Source: SHZL01 sp031362985 (GTDB lineage: Bacteria; Pseudomonadota; Gammaproteobacteria; Xanthomonadales; SZUA-36). Taken from it: a DNA stretch of 64,000 nt. Position numbers and translations under genes: made by a program. Position 1 is the stretch's first letter. Each line of letters opens with the position of its first letter. Below the pieces are notes generated by a model. The model searched no databases. It had not been told where the DNA came from and saw only the letters and a program-made list of their open reading frames with translations. Positions 7,412-17,020 of this stretch are shown here, one piece after another. The DNA lies in the NCBI GenBank assembly GCA_031362985.1, contig JANLTO010000030.1, positions 124,001 to 188,000 of the forward strand, read 5' to 3'.

Positions 7412-9646
7412 TTAGGGCATTCGTGACTGCTCCAGCGCCTTGAGTTTCTCCATCTCCCCCAGTTGCGCGTAATAGGCCTGCAAGGCGGAGATAAGTTCGG
7501 GATTCCCCGGGTGTTTGAGCAGGGACTTTTCCAGCTCGGTCACGGCTTGGTGTTTCTGGCCCGTTTCGTAGAGCGCCACGGCGTAAACATAGTCATAGCG
7601 GCTGTTGGCCGGGTCGAGTTCCGCAGAAACCTTAAGGTAGGGAATGGCCTCGGCCAGTTCATGCTGGCGCACTTTCAGCAGGCCCATTGCGTGCTGTGCG
7701 GGCGCCGAGCCTGGCGCAATTTCAATTGCTGACTGCAGCAGTTTGCCGGCCTCGTTGTCCAGCCCTTGTGTGCGGTACAGGTCGGCAAGATTGATAATGG
7801 CGGGAACAAAAGCCGGCGAGAGCTTCAAGGCCTGGCGGTAGGCCCGTTCGGCTTCTTCCGGCTGACCGGCCAATGACATGTAGCTTCCGAGGTTCAGCAT
7901 CGATTCGGGCATGTCCGCGTTGACCTTCAACGCATCCAGGTATTCCTTGCGCAAGGCAATCAATTCACCCTGTCCGTTGGCCGATACGCGGTCCGGCGAC
8001 ATATCCGCTAATACCCGGGCCACTTCCATGCGCACGGATTTGCTGGGGTCGCTGATCAGGGGCTGCAACAAGGCATAACGGTTGGTTGTTGGCAGTTGCT
8101 CCAACGCCCGGACGGCGGCACCGCGGACCAGCGGGTCCGGATCGGCCAGTTGTAACTGGATCATCGCCAGCGCCTCTTGCGACGGGAAGCGTGTGGATTC
8201 CAATACGGCCGTGGCACGCAGAATGGCTGGCTTGCCAGGGTCATTGGTCAGTTCGATCAGGCCGGGCAGGGCAACTGCCTGGTCCTGCCACGCCGCAGTC
8301 ATGATCCGCGCCTGTGGAATTTTTGAGCCTGGAATTTTTGAGCCAGCATGCGGATTCCAGCCCGCGACTGCCTTGGCCGCCCAGGCTGCATCCCGGTCCT
8401 CATGGCAGCGGTTGCAGGCATTGGGAATTCCCATCTCGACCGTGAGGGCCGGCTCCGGAATGCGGAAACTGTGGTCATGCCTGAGGTCCACTCCCATATA
8501 GGTCGTGCCGGGCATGTGGCAGTTCACGCAAGCCGCGCCCGTGCTGGCGACGGGGTGGTGGTGGTGTTCCGGCCGATCGTAGCTGGCGGCCTGGTGGCAC
8601 TGTGAGCACAGCGCATTTCCTTCGGCCAACAACTTACCGCTATGTGGTTCATGGCAATTGGTACAGGCCACGCCTTCCGCGTGCATTTTGCTCTGCAGGA
8701 ACGAGCCGTAGTCGTACACTTCCTCGCGGACCTGGCCATCGGCAAAATACATGTCCTGTTCCAGCAGGCGCAGTTGAAAAAGATCGCTGAAAGGCTTGCC
8801 CGCGTGGTCTTCGGACATCTCAACGCGACGCGAATGGCAGGCCGCGCAGACGCCCAACTGGCTCTCCGCGTTGCCGTCGTCCTGCCGGCGCAAGGTGGTC
8901 TTGTCACCCTCTTTGGCCCATACCCCTTTGCCTGCCACCACGTTGCTGAAACCGGGATCAGCCTGCGTGCGTTCACTTGCTGCCCAGCTGGCATGTGCCG
9001 CACCCGGTCCATGGCAGGCCTCGCATCCGACGTTGATTTCAGCCCAGTGCGTGGCGTAGGAATTGGTGGCCGGTGTGTAATTTTTCTTCAGTTCAGTTGA
9101 ATGGCAGGCAGCGCAACGGCTATTCCAGTTTTGAAAGCTTCCGGTCCAGTGCAGTATGTCTTTATGGGTGATGGCTTCGTTGGGATACAGGTGGTACCAG
9201 CGCTGGCCCCCCTCTGTTTTCGGGCGACTGTCCCAGGAAATTCCCAGTGTCTGGAAGCGCCCATCCGGAAAACCCACCAGGTATTGTTGCAAGGGATAGA
9301 ACCCGAAAATATAGGCAATCTCGAATTCCTGCATTGTGCCTTGCGCATTATCAGTTTCCGCAAAGAACTTGCCGTCACGGCGATAGAATCGATGCGTGTT
9401 TCCGGCATACGTGAAGCTCGCATTGTTGAAATCACCAACGACTGTCTCTTTGGTGGCGGGCAACATGGCCTGGTAGTGATCCGAACTGCGCCAGTTGGCC
9501 CAGGCAGTTGCATGGCAGCCTTTGCAGGATTCGCTGCCGACATAGGCAGAATCCGCAGCCATTGCGGCAGACTGATGGGAAGTGGCCAGTATAAGCAGAC
9601 AGACCAGCGTCAGCCCTGCAAGCCAAGCGTGCGCGGCGCTGTTCAT
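7412..9646 (-). CDS. Octaheme c-type cytochrome with HEAT-like and TPR repeats
   Basis: The 744-residue secreted protein has a signal peptide (residues 1-31, ending SAAMAADS) and eight CXXCH haem-attachment motifs at residues 41, 178, 208, 267, 328, 347, 373 and 411. The first is CKGCH and the last CNRCH, and a HHHH run lies at 361-364. The N-terminal part resembles the cytochrome c554/c-prime type. Residues about 455-550 look like HEAT repeats (LADPDPLVRGAAVRALEQL) and about 580-735 are TPRs (ESMLNLGSYMSLAGQPEEAE and later units). This family is widespread in environmental bacteria and is thought to be periplasmic; its electron donor and acceptor are unknown. It lies two bases downstream of the threonine aldolase gene. 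An in-frame 15-bp duplication (GSKIP twice) sits in the linker after the last haem. Confidence 0.9.
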   Translation of the reverse strand: MNSAAHAWLAGLTLVCLLILATSHQSAAMAADSAYVGSESCKGCHATAWANWRSSDHYQAMLPATKETVVGDFNNASFTYAGNTHRFYRRDGKFFAETDNAQGTMQEFEIAYIFGFYPLQQYLVGFPDGRFQTLGISWDSRPKTEGGQRWYHLYPNEAITHKDILHWTGSFQNWNSRCAACHSTELKKNYTPATNSYATHWAEINVGCEACHGPGAAHASWAASERTQADPGFSNVVAGKGVWAKEGDKTTLRRQDDGNAESQLGVCAACHSRRVEMSEDHAGKPFSDLFQLRLLEQDMYFADGQVREEVYDYGSFLQSKMHAEGVACTNCHEPHSGKLLAEGNALCSQCHQAASYDRPEHHHHPVASTGAACVNCHMPGTTYMGVDLRHDHSFRIPEPALTVEMGIPNACNRCHEDRDAAWAAKAVAGWNPHAGSKIPGSKIPQARIMTAAWQDQAVALPGLIELTNDPGKPAILRATAVLESTRFPSQEALAMIQLQLADPDPLVRGAAVRALEQLPTTNRYALLQPLISDPSKSVRMEVARVLADMSPDRVSANGQGELIALRKEYLDALKVNADMPESMLNLGSYMSLAGQPEEAERAYRQALKLSPAFVPAIINLADLYRTQGLDNEAGKLLQSAIEIAPGSAPAQHAMGLLKVRQHELAEAIPYLKVSAELDPANSRYDYVYAVALYETGQKHQAVTELEKSLLKHPGNPELISALQAYYAQLGEMEKLKALEQSRMP
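8316..8345 (-). repeat. In-frame 15-bp tandem duplication in the cytochrome gene
   Basis: GGAATTTTTGAGCCT at 8316-8330 is followed directly by GGAATTTTTGAGCCA (14 of 15 bases identical). It encodes GSKIP-GSKIP in the linker between the haem domain and the HEAT-like region. Length and phase are neutral to the reading frame. Confidence 0.85.
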
Positions 9647-9648
9647 GG

Positions 9649-10689
9649 TTAAGCTCTCAGGCTTTGCAGCGTCTCGCACAAGATTGTGGTTTCCTGCTCG
9701 CTGGTGCTGTGGGAAAAAACGAAACGGACCAGGTCAGAGCGACCGGGCCATTCCAGGAACTGGATTCCCGCCGCACTCAGGGCGGCAAAACCCGCAGCGG
9801 ACCAGCACACGAACACTTCGTTGGCATCGGGCATGAATTCAAGTTTTGCGTGTGAGTGCGCCCGTACCGCGGCGGCGAACTGCGCAGCCTGGCGATTGGC
9901 GTGTCCGGCCAGTTTTAACCAGCGCTCATCCTTGATATAAGCCAATAATTGTGCGGATATAAAACGCATTTTGCTCAGTAAATGCCCGGATCGTTTACGC
10001 AAGCGCTCGGCGCGTTCCAGCCACTGGGATTCACCGAAAAACAGCAATGCTTCTGCGGCCAGGCAGCCATTTTTGCTGGCGCCGAAGGACAGCATCTGTA
10101 TCCCGGCCTGCCAGGTGATGGCAGCCGGTGAGCACCCCAGCGCGGCGACCGCATTGGCGAAACGGGCGCCGTCCATGTGCCGCACCATGTTGAATTCTCT
10201 TGCTACTTCACACAGTGCAGCGACCTCATCAGGCTGGTACACGGTGCCGGCTTCGGTGCACTGAGTCAGGCTGAGCGCGCTGGCAAGATAGCTGTGTACT
10301 CCATGTCCATCGTTACTCTTGATGGATGCGCGCAGGTCAGTTGTAGCCAATTTTCCGTTGGTACCGGCAATACCCACCAGGCGCAATCCATTACCAAAAA
10401 ATTCTGGCGCACCGCCTTCGTCCTGCAGAATATGTGCGCCATGATGGCAGTAAACGGAGCCCCAGGGAGGCGTGACAGTTGCAAGAGCAATGCTGTTGAC
10501 GGCGGTGCCCGTGGAGAGGGGAACGACGGTAGTGCTAATGCCGAAGAGCTCGGAGAACGCTGCATTCAGCTGCCCGCTCCATCGATCTTCCGCATAAGAC
10601 CAGGCAGTGCCCTGGTTGGCTTCCACTACCGCCGCCAGAATTTCGGGTGCGGCCGGTGATTCATTATCGCTTCTGAAGTTCAGTTCCAT
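9649..10689 (-). CDS. ltaE: Low-specificity L-threonine aldolase (PLP enzyme)
   Basis: The 346-residue protein is a fold-type I PLP enzyme that cleaves L-threonine or L-allo-threonine to glycine and acetaldehyde. Visible motifs are the N-terminal MELNFRSDNESPAAPEI, the cofactor-binding STGTAVNSIAL, the histidine-rich turn YCHHGAHILQDEGGAPEF, HMDGARFANAVAALG carrying the PLP-binding aspartate, and LSFGASKNGCLAAEA with the Schiff-base lysine. ATG 10689 was chosen because residues upstream of it do not match the family. The cytochrome gene begins two bases after the stop, so the two are probably co-transcribed, although no functional link is known. It is divergent from hrpA. Confidence 0.9.
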   Translation of the reverse strand: MELNFRSDNESPAAPEILAAVVEANQGTAWSYAEDRWSGQLNAAFSELFGISTTVVPLSTGTAVNSIALATVTPPWGSVYCHHGAHILQDEGGAPEFFGNGLRLVGIAGTNGKLATTDLRASIKSNDGHGVHSYLASALSLTQCTEAGTVYQPDEVAALCEVAREFNMVRHMDGARFANAVAALGCSPAAITWQAGIQMLSFGASKNGCLAAEALLFFGESQWLERAERLRKRSGHLLSKMRFISAQLLAYIKDERWLKLAGHANRQAAQFAAAVRAHSHAKLEFMPDANEVFVCWSAAGFAALSAAGIQFLEWPGRSDLVRFVFSHSTSEQETTILCETLQSLRA

Positions 10690-10717
10690 GCGGATCCAGG
10701 ATGCGGCAAAAAAGGGG

Positions 10718-10746
10718 ATTATAGGTATTCGGCCTTGCCTTGTCCG
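10718..10746 (-). promoter_or_regulatory. Candidate sigma-70 promoter for the threonine aldolase-cytochrome operon
   Basis: On the minus strand CGGACA (10746-10741, four of six matches to TTGACA) is followed after 17 bases by a perfect TATAAT (10723-10718), about 29 bases upstream of the ATG at 10689. This is inference from consensus matching only. Confidence 0.5.
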
Positions 10747-10818
10747 CAAAACCGTTGCAGCTGGCCATCGGGGCAGAAACTGGCAGCAGGTAGCTGGCGC
10801 TGTGATAATGCGCCCCTT

Positions 10819-13800
10819 ATGCAGCAAGGCATACTCATAGAACAGATCGCCGCCAGGGTGGAGCTTGCCTCCGCGGTTGATGCTGCCTGGTGTCAGCAAC
10901 AATTGCGCAAACTGCAGCAGCGACTCGCCCAAGACAAGCCGGTTGGTCGCGAGTTACAGGGTATCTTCGACCGTGTTGATGCTTCGGCGCAAAAAGTGGC
11001 TGAACGAAAATCGACTGCGCCCAAACCGGCTTACGACCCGGCATTACCCATCACAGCGCACCGGGAGGAGATCCTGCGTGCAGTCTCCGATCACCCCATC
11101 GTGATCATTGCCGGTGAAACAGGGTCTGGCAAGACCACGCAGCTGCCCAAGCTCTGCCTTGAGGCCGGTTTTGGTTCGCGCGGGCAGATTGGCTGCACCC
11201 AACCACGGCGCATTGCGGCCAGTGCCATGGCGCAACGCGTTGCCGAGGAATTGCATTCTGAGATTGGGCAGGTAGTGGGCTACCAGGTGCGCTTTCGGGA
11301 CAGGTCCGGCCCCGAGTGCAGGATCAAATTCATGACTGATGGAATCCTGCTGGCTGAAACCCTGCACGATCCCGATCTGGCAGCCTATGACGCCATCATC
11401 ATTGACGAGGCGCATGAGCGCAGCCTGAATATCGACTTCCTGCTGGGTTATTTGAAGCTGCTGGTTGCCCGCCGGCCGGAGCTGAGAGTAGTCATTACTT
11501 CGGCGACCATAGACACGGAAAAATTTTCCCGGCATTTCAATGCTGCGCCCGTGATCGAAATTTCGGGCAGGGGCTATCCCGTGGAGCTGATTTATCAGCC
11601 TCTTGATGCTGTTGAGGCAGAAACAGATTCGACTGATCGGGACCTGTACCAGGGCATCGCCGACGCCGTGCGCAAGCTGGGCAAGCTTGATGCCCACGGG
11701 GATATTCTGGTTTTTCTCAGCGGCGAGCGGGAAATACGCGAGGCCGGGGATTTTCTTGGCAAGCAACGACTGGCGCATACCGAGATATTGCCGCTATACG
11801 CGCGGCTGTCCGCGTCAGAACAACAACGGGTTTTTCACCCTGGCCCGCAGCGCAGGATTATTCTCAGCACCAACGTGGCGGAAACTTCCCTGACTGTGCC
11901 CCGCATCCGTTTCGTAGTGGACAGTGGCATGGTGCGCATGAGTCGCTATGCCCACCGCAGCCGCATTCAACGTCTGCCCATCGAGCCGGTTGCCAAAGCC
12001 AGTGCCAATCAGCGCATGGGGCGGTGCGGCCGGCTGGGTCCCGGCACCTGCGTGCGCCTGTACAGCGAAGAGGATTTTCTGGGGAGGCCGGACTTCACCG
12101 AGCCTGAAATCCTGCGCACGTCGCTGGGTTCCGTGATTTTGCGCATGCTGGTCATGGGACTGGGTGTCGTGGAAGAGTTTCCGTTCATTGATTCCCCTGC
12201 ACCGCGCATGATTAATGACGCCTACAGCCTGCTGCTGGAACTGGGCGCCATTGACCCGGAGCGCAAGCCAACGGAACTCGGCCGACAGCTGGATGCGTGG
12301 CCGGTAGACGTGCGCCTGGCCCGCATGCTGGTGGCAGGCGATCAACTGTCTTGTCTCGAGGACGTGCTGGTACTTGCTTCTGCCTTGAGCATCCAGGACC
12401 CGCGGGAACGACCTCTGCTCGCGCAACAGCAGGCAGACCAGTCGCACCAGCGTTTTCGCGATGAGAAAAGTGATTTTGCCTCCTTGCTGCGACTGTGGGA
12501 TTACCTGCGCGGCCAGCGGCACACGGTATCGGGCAACCAGTTTCGTAAGCTGTGTTCACGTGAGTTCCTTAGCTGGCAACGCGTGCTGGAGTGGTTTGAC
12601 CTGTATCAGCAGTTGCGCGATCAGGCGCGCGAATCGGGCTTGCGCCTGAGCGGGAAGCATGGGGACTACGCCCAGGTGCACCAGGCACTGTTGACCGGGC
12701 TGTTGAGCCATGTTGGGCACAAACATGTGGAGGACAAGAGCTACCAGGGCGCGCGTTCCCTTACGTTTCATATTTTCCCGGGCTCCGGGCTGTTCGGGCA
12801 CACGCCGAAATGGTTAATGGCGGCGGAAATTGTCGAGACGACCAGGCCCTGGGCACGGATCAATGCAGAAATTCAACCCGAATGGATCGAACGCCAGGGT
12901 GCACATTTATTGAAGCACCATTACATGGACCCACATTGGTCACGCAAACGCGGCACAGTTATGGCGTGGGAACAGGTCAGCCTGTTCGGCCTGGTGGTTG
13001 TGGAACGGCGCAGGTTGCAGTATGGCCGCATCGACCCGGTCGAATCGCGGCGCATTTTTATCCTTGAAGCCCTGGTGCGGGGTGAACTGGACACGCGTGC
13101 TGCGTTCCTGCCGCACAATCAGAAAATCCGTGAAGAAGTTGAGTTGCTGGAGCACAAGCGCCGCCGGCACGATGTCCTGACTGACGAACACAATGTGTTC
13201 GAGTTCTTCGATGCCCGTATCCCGCAGGATGTGCATGGCAGCGCTGGCTTTGAGAAATGGCTGCGGCAATTGGGTGAAGAGGGGCGCAAGAGCCTGTACC
13301 TGGGTCATGATGTGCTGATGCGTGAAGGCGCGGCTGTGGCGCCGGAGGACCTCTTCCCGGATGTGCTCAGGGTGGATGACAAGCCTCTGCAACTGGTTTA
13401 CCACTTTGAACCCGGTCACCTCGCTGACGGGGTAACGGTTCGGGTACCTCTGCAGCGGCTCAATACCCTGGACTCAAGCCAACTGCAGTGGCTGGTGCCG
13501 GGCTTGTTGCGCGAGAAACTCACCGCTTTGATCCGGGCCCTACCCAAGCCCATGCGGCGTGTATTAACTCCGGTTCCGGTATTTGCCGAGGCGTTGCATG
13601 GGGCCCTGCATGAGTCACTGCAGGAAGAGCAGCGAGCACATAAAAATCAACCCTTGCTGCAGGCTTGTGCTGCCAAACTCTCGCGCATGACCGGTGTCAC
13701 CTTCGAGGCCAGCCATCTGGACGAAGCGGCTTTGCCGGCGCATTTACGCATGCGCATCCAGGTCGTGGACGACATGGGTAATGAAATCGCCCAAGGGCGG

Positions 13801-14721
13801 TCTTTGGAAGAGCTGCAATTCCGACTGGGGCACGAAGCCCAGCGGAAATTCATGGATGAGCAGGGCGCCGGGTTCAATCGCGATGGCCTGACTGCGTGGG
13901 AAGTGGGCAGCCTGCCGGAACGCGTTATAAGCGCGGGAGGCCAGCCAGCCTATCCCGCCCTGGTCGATCAGAATGACTGTGTGGGTCTGCGGCTTTTCGA
14001 TACGCCCGAAGAAGCAGCCACAGCCCATACCGATGGGGTGCTGCGCCTGTGTGCGCTTGCGCTGACGGACAAAATCTCCTGGCTGCGCAAACACCATGGC
14101 CTGTCGCGTGCAAGTCTGATGGCATGGAGTCCGCTGGGTTTGGCGGAAGAGTTGATCGATGACCTGCTGACCAGCAGTCTGCAGCACGCGTGTGGTGACT
14201 GCGCATCGATTCGCAGTGAGCAGGCATTTGCTGAGCGGCAGGGTCGTTTGCGCAGCGTGTTGGGTGCAGAATGTACTGCACAGGCCGCTCTGCTGGACCT
14301 GGTGCTGCCGGTGTACAGCCGGGTGGGTGCGGTTTTGCAGGGACCGCTTGCCGGAAAGTATCCCGGCGCGCTGGAGGATGTGCGTGGACAGATGAAGGAT
14401 CTGGTCTACCAAGGGTTTTTGCCGCAACTGCTGGCGGGGAGACTGCAGCACTACCCGCGGTACTTTGCAGCAATCGAAGAGCGTTTGCGTGCCCTGCAGG
14501 AAAATCCCAAGCGTGACGCAGAGCGTATGCGCCTGGTGCAGCCCTGGTGGGAGCGTTACCTGCACAGGCTGCACAGCAACGCCGGCTATGACCTGGCGCT
14601 CGATGAGTATCGCTGGCTGCTTGAGGAATACCGTGTATCGCTGTTTGCCCAGCGCCTCGGTACTGCCGCAAAGGTGTCTGAAAAACGGCTGGCAGCGGCG
14701 TGGCAGAATGTTCTGGCATGA
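10819..14721 (+). CDS. hrpA: ATP-dependent RNA helicase HrpA
   Basis: HrpA is a DEAH-box RNA helicase that in E. coli processes fimbrial mRNA and rescues stalled ribosomes. The predicted protein has 1300 residues, the same length as E. coli HrpA. Motif I is GETGSGKT at 99-106, motif II is DEAH at 196-199, motif III is SATIDTEKFSRHF, and motif VI is QRMGRCGRLGPG. Winged-helix, HA2 and OB-type domains and the long HrpA-specific C-terminal DUF3418 region follow (GLFGHTPKWLMAAEIVETTRPWAR and beyond). Start ATG 10819 gives an N-terminus matching the family. An extended -10-like TGTGATAAT lies at 10801-10809, very close to the start, so the leader may be very short. relA begins 29 bases downstream. 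Confidence 0.95.
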   Translation: MQQGILIEQIAARVELASAVDAAWCQQQLRKLQQRLAQDKPVGRELQGIFDRVDASAQKVAERKSTAPKPAYDPALPITAHREEILRAVSDHPIVIIAGETGSGKTTQLPKLCLEAGFGSRGQIGCTQPRRIAASAMAQRVAEELHSEIGQVVGYQVRFRDRSGPECRIKFMTDGILLAETLHDPDLAAYDAIIIDEAHERSLNIDFLLGYLKLLVARRPELRVVITSATIDTEKFSRHFNAAPVIEISGRGYPVELIYQPLDAVEAETDSTDRDLYQGIADAVRKLGKLDAHGDILVFLSGEREIREAGDFLGKQRLAHTEILPLYARLSASEQQRVFHPGPQRRIILSTNVAETSLTVPRIRFVVDSGMVRMSRYAHRSRIQRLPIEPVAKASANQRMGRCGRLGPGTCVRLYSEEDFLGRPDFTEPEILRTSLGSVILRMLVMGLGVVEEFPFIDSPAPRMINDAYSLLLELGAIDPERKPTELGRQLDAWPVDVRLARMLVAGDQLSCLEDVLVLASALSIQDPRERPLLAQQQADQSHQRFRDEKSDFASLLRLWDYLRGQRHTVSGNQFRKLCSREFLSWQRVLEWFDLYQQLRDQARESGLRLSGKHGDYAQVHQALLTGLLSHVGHKHVEDKSYQGARSLTFHIFPGSGLFGHTPKWLMAAEIVETTRPWARINAEIQPEWIERQGAHLLKHHYMDPHWSRKRGTVMAWEQVSLFGLVVVERRRLQYGRIDPVESRRIFILEALVRGELDTRAAFLPHNQKIREEVELLEHKRRRHDVLTDEHNVFEFFDARIPQDVHGSAGFEKWLRQLGEEGRKSLYLGHDVLMREGAAVAPEDLFPDVLRVDDKPLQLVYHFEPGHLADGVTVRVPLQRLNTLDSSQLQWLVPGLLREKLTALIRALPKPMRRVLTPVPVFAEALHGALHESLQEEQRAHKNQPLLQACAAKLSRMTGVTFEASHLDEAALPAHLRMRIQVVDDMGNEIAQGRSLEELQFRLGHEAQRKFMDEQGAGFNRDGLTAWEVGSLPERVISAGGQPAYPALVDQNDCVGLRLFDTPEEAATAHTDGVLRLCALALTDKISWLRKHHGLSRASLMAWSPLGLAEELIDDLLTSSLQHACGDCASIRSEQAFAERQGRLRSVLGAECTAQAALLDLVLPVYSRVGAVLQGPLAGKYPGALEDVRGQMKDLVYQGFLPQLLAGRLQHYPRYFAAIEERLRALQENPKRDAERMRLVQPWWERYLHRLHSNAGYDLALDEYRWLLEEYRVSLFAQRLGTAAKVSEKRLAAAWQNVLA

Positions 14722-14731
14722 CTTGTGGGAA

Positions 14732-14754
14732 TGATTCATGGGACTGATTCATGG
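14732..14754 (+). repeat. 13-bp-period direct repeat overlapping the relA start
   Basis: TGATTCATGG occurs at 14732-14741 and again at 14745-14754, a 10-bp identity repeated with a 13-bp period. Each copy contains an ATG. Only the second (14751) is in frame with relA; the first, at 14738, is in a different frame. Confidence 0.8.
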
Positions 14755-16961
14755 TGATTAGAGAACAAGCCAAAATCGATCCTGCTCACGCTTTGCAAAA
14801 ATGGGCAGAGGACTATCGTGCGTCGGTAGGGCCTGCTGCCGAGAGCTGTATTGAACTGCTGCAGGAATTGCAAAAGCCCAAGGTGCTGGGGGCCGGGGGG
14901 CAGGAGCAGCTGCTTGAGCTCCTAACGATCCTGAGTTCCCTGTCGCCGGACCCGATCACAGTGAGTTGTGCCATGGTGCTGGCTGCTGAACAGTCCGGCG
15001 GGAATCTCTCTGAATTACGTCCGCGCTTGCGTCCGGCAACCGTGCTTCAGCTCAACGACCTGAACCAGCTCAGGCATTTTGCTGCCGGGCAGGACCGCAG
15101 CGCGACCGGGCGCAATGCCGAAGGCTTGCGTCGCTTGCTGCTGGCGCTGGTTAAAGACGTGCGCGTGGTATTGGTGGACCTTGCCTGGCAACTGGTGTTG
15201 CTGCGCCGGGCGAAGGCGGGCAGCGACATGGCACTGCAACTGGCCAGGGAAACGGCCTTGATCCATGCACCCCTGGCCAACCGTCTCGGTGTGTGGCAAC
15301 TCAAGTGGCAACTGGAAGACCTGGCATTCCTCTTCCAGGAGCCGGAGCAGTACCAGAAGATTGCCCGACTGGTTGTCGAACGTCGCGAGGAGCGTGAAGA
15401 ATTCATATCCGGCTTCATGCAGAAGCTTGTGTCAGAGCTTGCTGCTGCCGGCATTCCCGCCATCGTCAAGGGCCGCCCCAAACACATCTACAGCATCTGG
15501 AAAAAAATGCAGAATAAGGGCATGGATTTCCACGAGCTGTTCGACGTCCGCGCAGTGCGGGTGTTGGTGGAAGACATGCCCAGTTGTTACAGCGTGCTGG
15601 GCCTGGTGCACACCCTGTGGCAACCCATACCCGGCGAATTTGATGACTACATCACCACGCCCAAGGGTAATAACTACCAGTCCTTGCACACGGCTGTTTC
15701 CGACTCTGAAGGCAAAGCCGTGGAAGTTCAGATACGGACCCGGCAGATGAACGAGCACGCAGAATTGGGTGTGGCTGCACACTGGCGCTACAAGGAAGGT
15801 GGGCCGCATGACCCTGCTTTCGAAAAGAAAATCGCGGTCATGCGCCAGCTGCTCGAGACCGGCGATGACGAACTTGACGATGAAAGCCTGCTGGAAAGTT
15901 TCCGTTCGGCCACCAGCGAAGAGCGTGTCTACGTGCTGACGCCACGCGGTGAGGTAGTAGACCTTGCTGCCGGGGCCACTGTGCTGGATTTTGCCTACCA
16001 GGTGCATACCGAAGTCGGGCACCGTTGCCGGGGTGCAAAGGTGAACGGCCGTATCGTGCCGCTCACGCAAGTGGTGCATACCGGCGAGCGGGTGGAGATA
16101 TTGACGGCAAAGCATCCCTCGCCCAGCCGCGACTGGTTGAATCCGCGGCTGGGATATATCCATGGTGCCCGTGCCCGCAGCAAGGTACGTCAGTGGTTCA
16201 AGAAAGAAAGTCATGACGACAACCTGCGCGCCGGCCGGGAGGCAACTGAAAGCGAAGCAAAACGCATGGGCCTCGTCATTGCGGAACTGGCGCCGAATCT
16301 TTCGGCAGTGGTCAAACGCTATGGCCTTGCGACTGCAGATGATTTGTACGTCGCAGTGGGTAGCGGTGATCTTACCGTTGGCCAGGTGGTCAGTGCGCTG
16401 GCGCGATTGCTTGCCGAGCAGGCCAAACCCCAAATTGAGGACCTGCTGAGTAAAACCCCGGTACGACAGCGCAGCCAGCCAGGTCCGGGCCGCGATGACC
16501 TCACCATTGAGGGAGTCGGCAACCTCGTCACCGCCATTGCCAAATGCTGTCAGCCGGTGCCCGGAGATCCCGTGGCAGGCTATGTCACGCGCGGCAGAGG
16601 AGTGAGCATCCACCGCGAGGACTGTCGCCAGGTATTGCGTTGGCGGCGGGAAAATAACCCGCGTTTGTTGCAGGTGCGTTGGGGGGCAAGGCCGCAGACT
16701 ACGTATTCCGTCAGCGTTTGGGTGCGAGCCTTCAACCGACGCGACCTGATCCGGGACATCTCCAGCGTTTTGTCGGCGTCGGATAGCATGGTGAGCGATA
16801 TCAGCAGCCGGCTGGATGAAGCCAGTGACGAAGTGACCATCCGGCTCAAACTGCGCGTGCGGGATTATGATCAGTTAAGCGTTTTGCTGAGCCGGCTGGG
16901 CAGTGTGCCCAATGTGCTGGAAGCGAGGCGCATGCAGGAGAGCAGCACAGCGGCGGATTAG
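14751..16961 (+). CDS. relA: (p)ppGpp synthetase RelA (GTP pyrophosphokinase)
   Basis: RelA senses uncharged tRNA on stalled ribosomes and makes (p)ppGpp, the stringent-response alarmone. The 736-residue protein (E. coli 744) has a degenerate hydrolase domain lacking the HD motif (ALVKDVRVVLVDLAWQL, APLANRLGVWQLKWQLEDLAF), which argues for RelA rather than bifunctional SpoT. The synthetase domain includes VKGRPKHIYSIWKKM, the EFDDYI signature of RelA-type enzymes, and NNYQSLHT. A TGS domain (RVYVLTPRGEVVDLAAGATVLDFAYQVH) and a C-terminal zinc-finger/ACT regulatory region (AIAKCCQPVPGDPVAGYVTRGRG, VSVWVRAFNRRDLI) follow. hrpA lies directly upstream. No strong Shine-Dalgarno is visible before ATG 14751. 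Confidence 0.95.
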   Translation: MVIREQAKIDPAHALQKWAEDYRASVGPAAESCIELLQELQKPKVLGAGGQEQLLELLTILSSLSPDPITVSCAMVLAAEQSGGNLSELRPRLRPATVLQLNDLNQLRHFAAGQDRSATGRNAEGLRRLLLALVKDVRVVLVDLAWQLVLLRRAKAGSDMALQLARETALIHAPLANRLGVWQLKWQLEDLAFLFQEPEQYQKIARLVVERREEREEFISGFMQKLVSELAAAGIPAIVKGRPKHIYSIWKKMQNKGMDFHELFDVRAVRVLVEDMPSCYSVLGLVHTLWQPIPGEFDDYITTPKGNNYQSLHTAVSDSEGKAVEVQIRTRQMNEHAELGVAAHWRYKEGGPHDPAFEKKIAVMRQLLETGDDELDDESLLESFRSATSEERVYVLTPRGEVVDLAAGATVLDFAYQVHTEVGHRCRGAKVNGRIVPLTQVVHTGERVEILTAKHPSPSRDWLNPRLGYIHGARARSKVRQWFKKESHDDNLRAGREATESEAKRMGLVIAELAPNLSAVVKRYGLATADDLYVAVGSGDLTVGQVVSALARLLAEQAKPQIEDLLSKTPVRQRSQPGPGRDDLTIEGVGNLVTAIAKCCQPVPGDPVAGYVTRGRGVSIHREDCRQVLRWRRENNPRLLQVRWGARPQTTYSVSVWVRAFNRRDLIRDISSVLSASDSMVSDISSRLDEASDEVTIRLKLRVRDYDQLSVLLSRLGSVPNVLEARRMQESSTAAD

Positions 16962-17020
16962 CTGATTGCCGGTGCATTGCGGGTGCCTGCTGCTGTCTTG
17001 CTCGTGTTCGGCCTCTGCTC

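Noticed and set aside
13744..14739. Long minus-strand frames opposite the 3' end of hrpA
   Set aside because: They are shadows of hrpA, which has the full family length and motifs. The antisense products match nothing I recognise.
15432..16613. A 393-residue open frame on the minus strand opposite relA
   Set aside because: It lies wholly within relA, has no family motif, and is rich in residues typical of antisense translation of GC-rich genes. relA on the plus strand is unambiguous.
14751..16961. Annotation as SpoT
   Set aside because: The hydrolase HD motif is absent and the synthetase has the EFDD signature of RelA.
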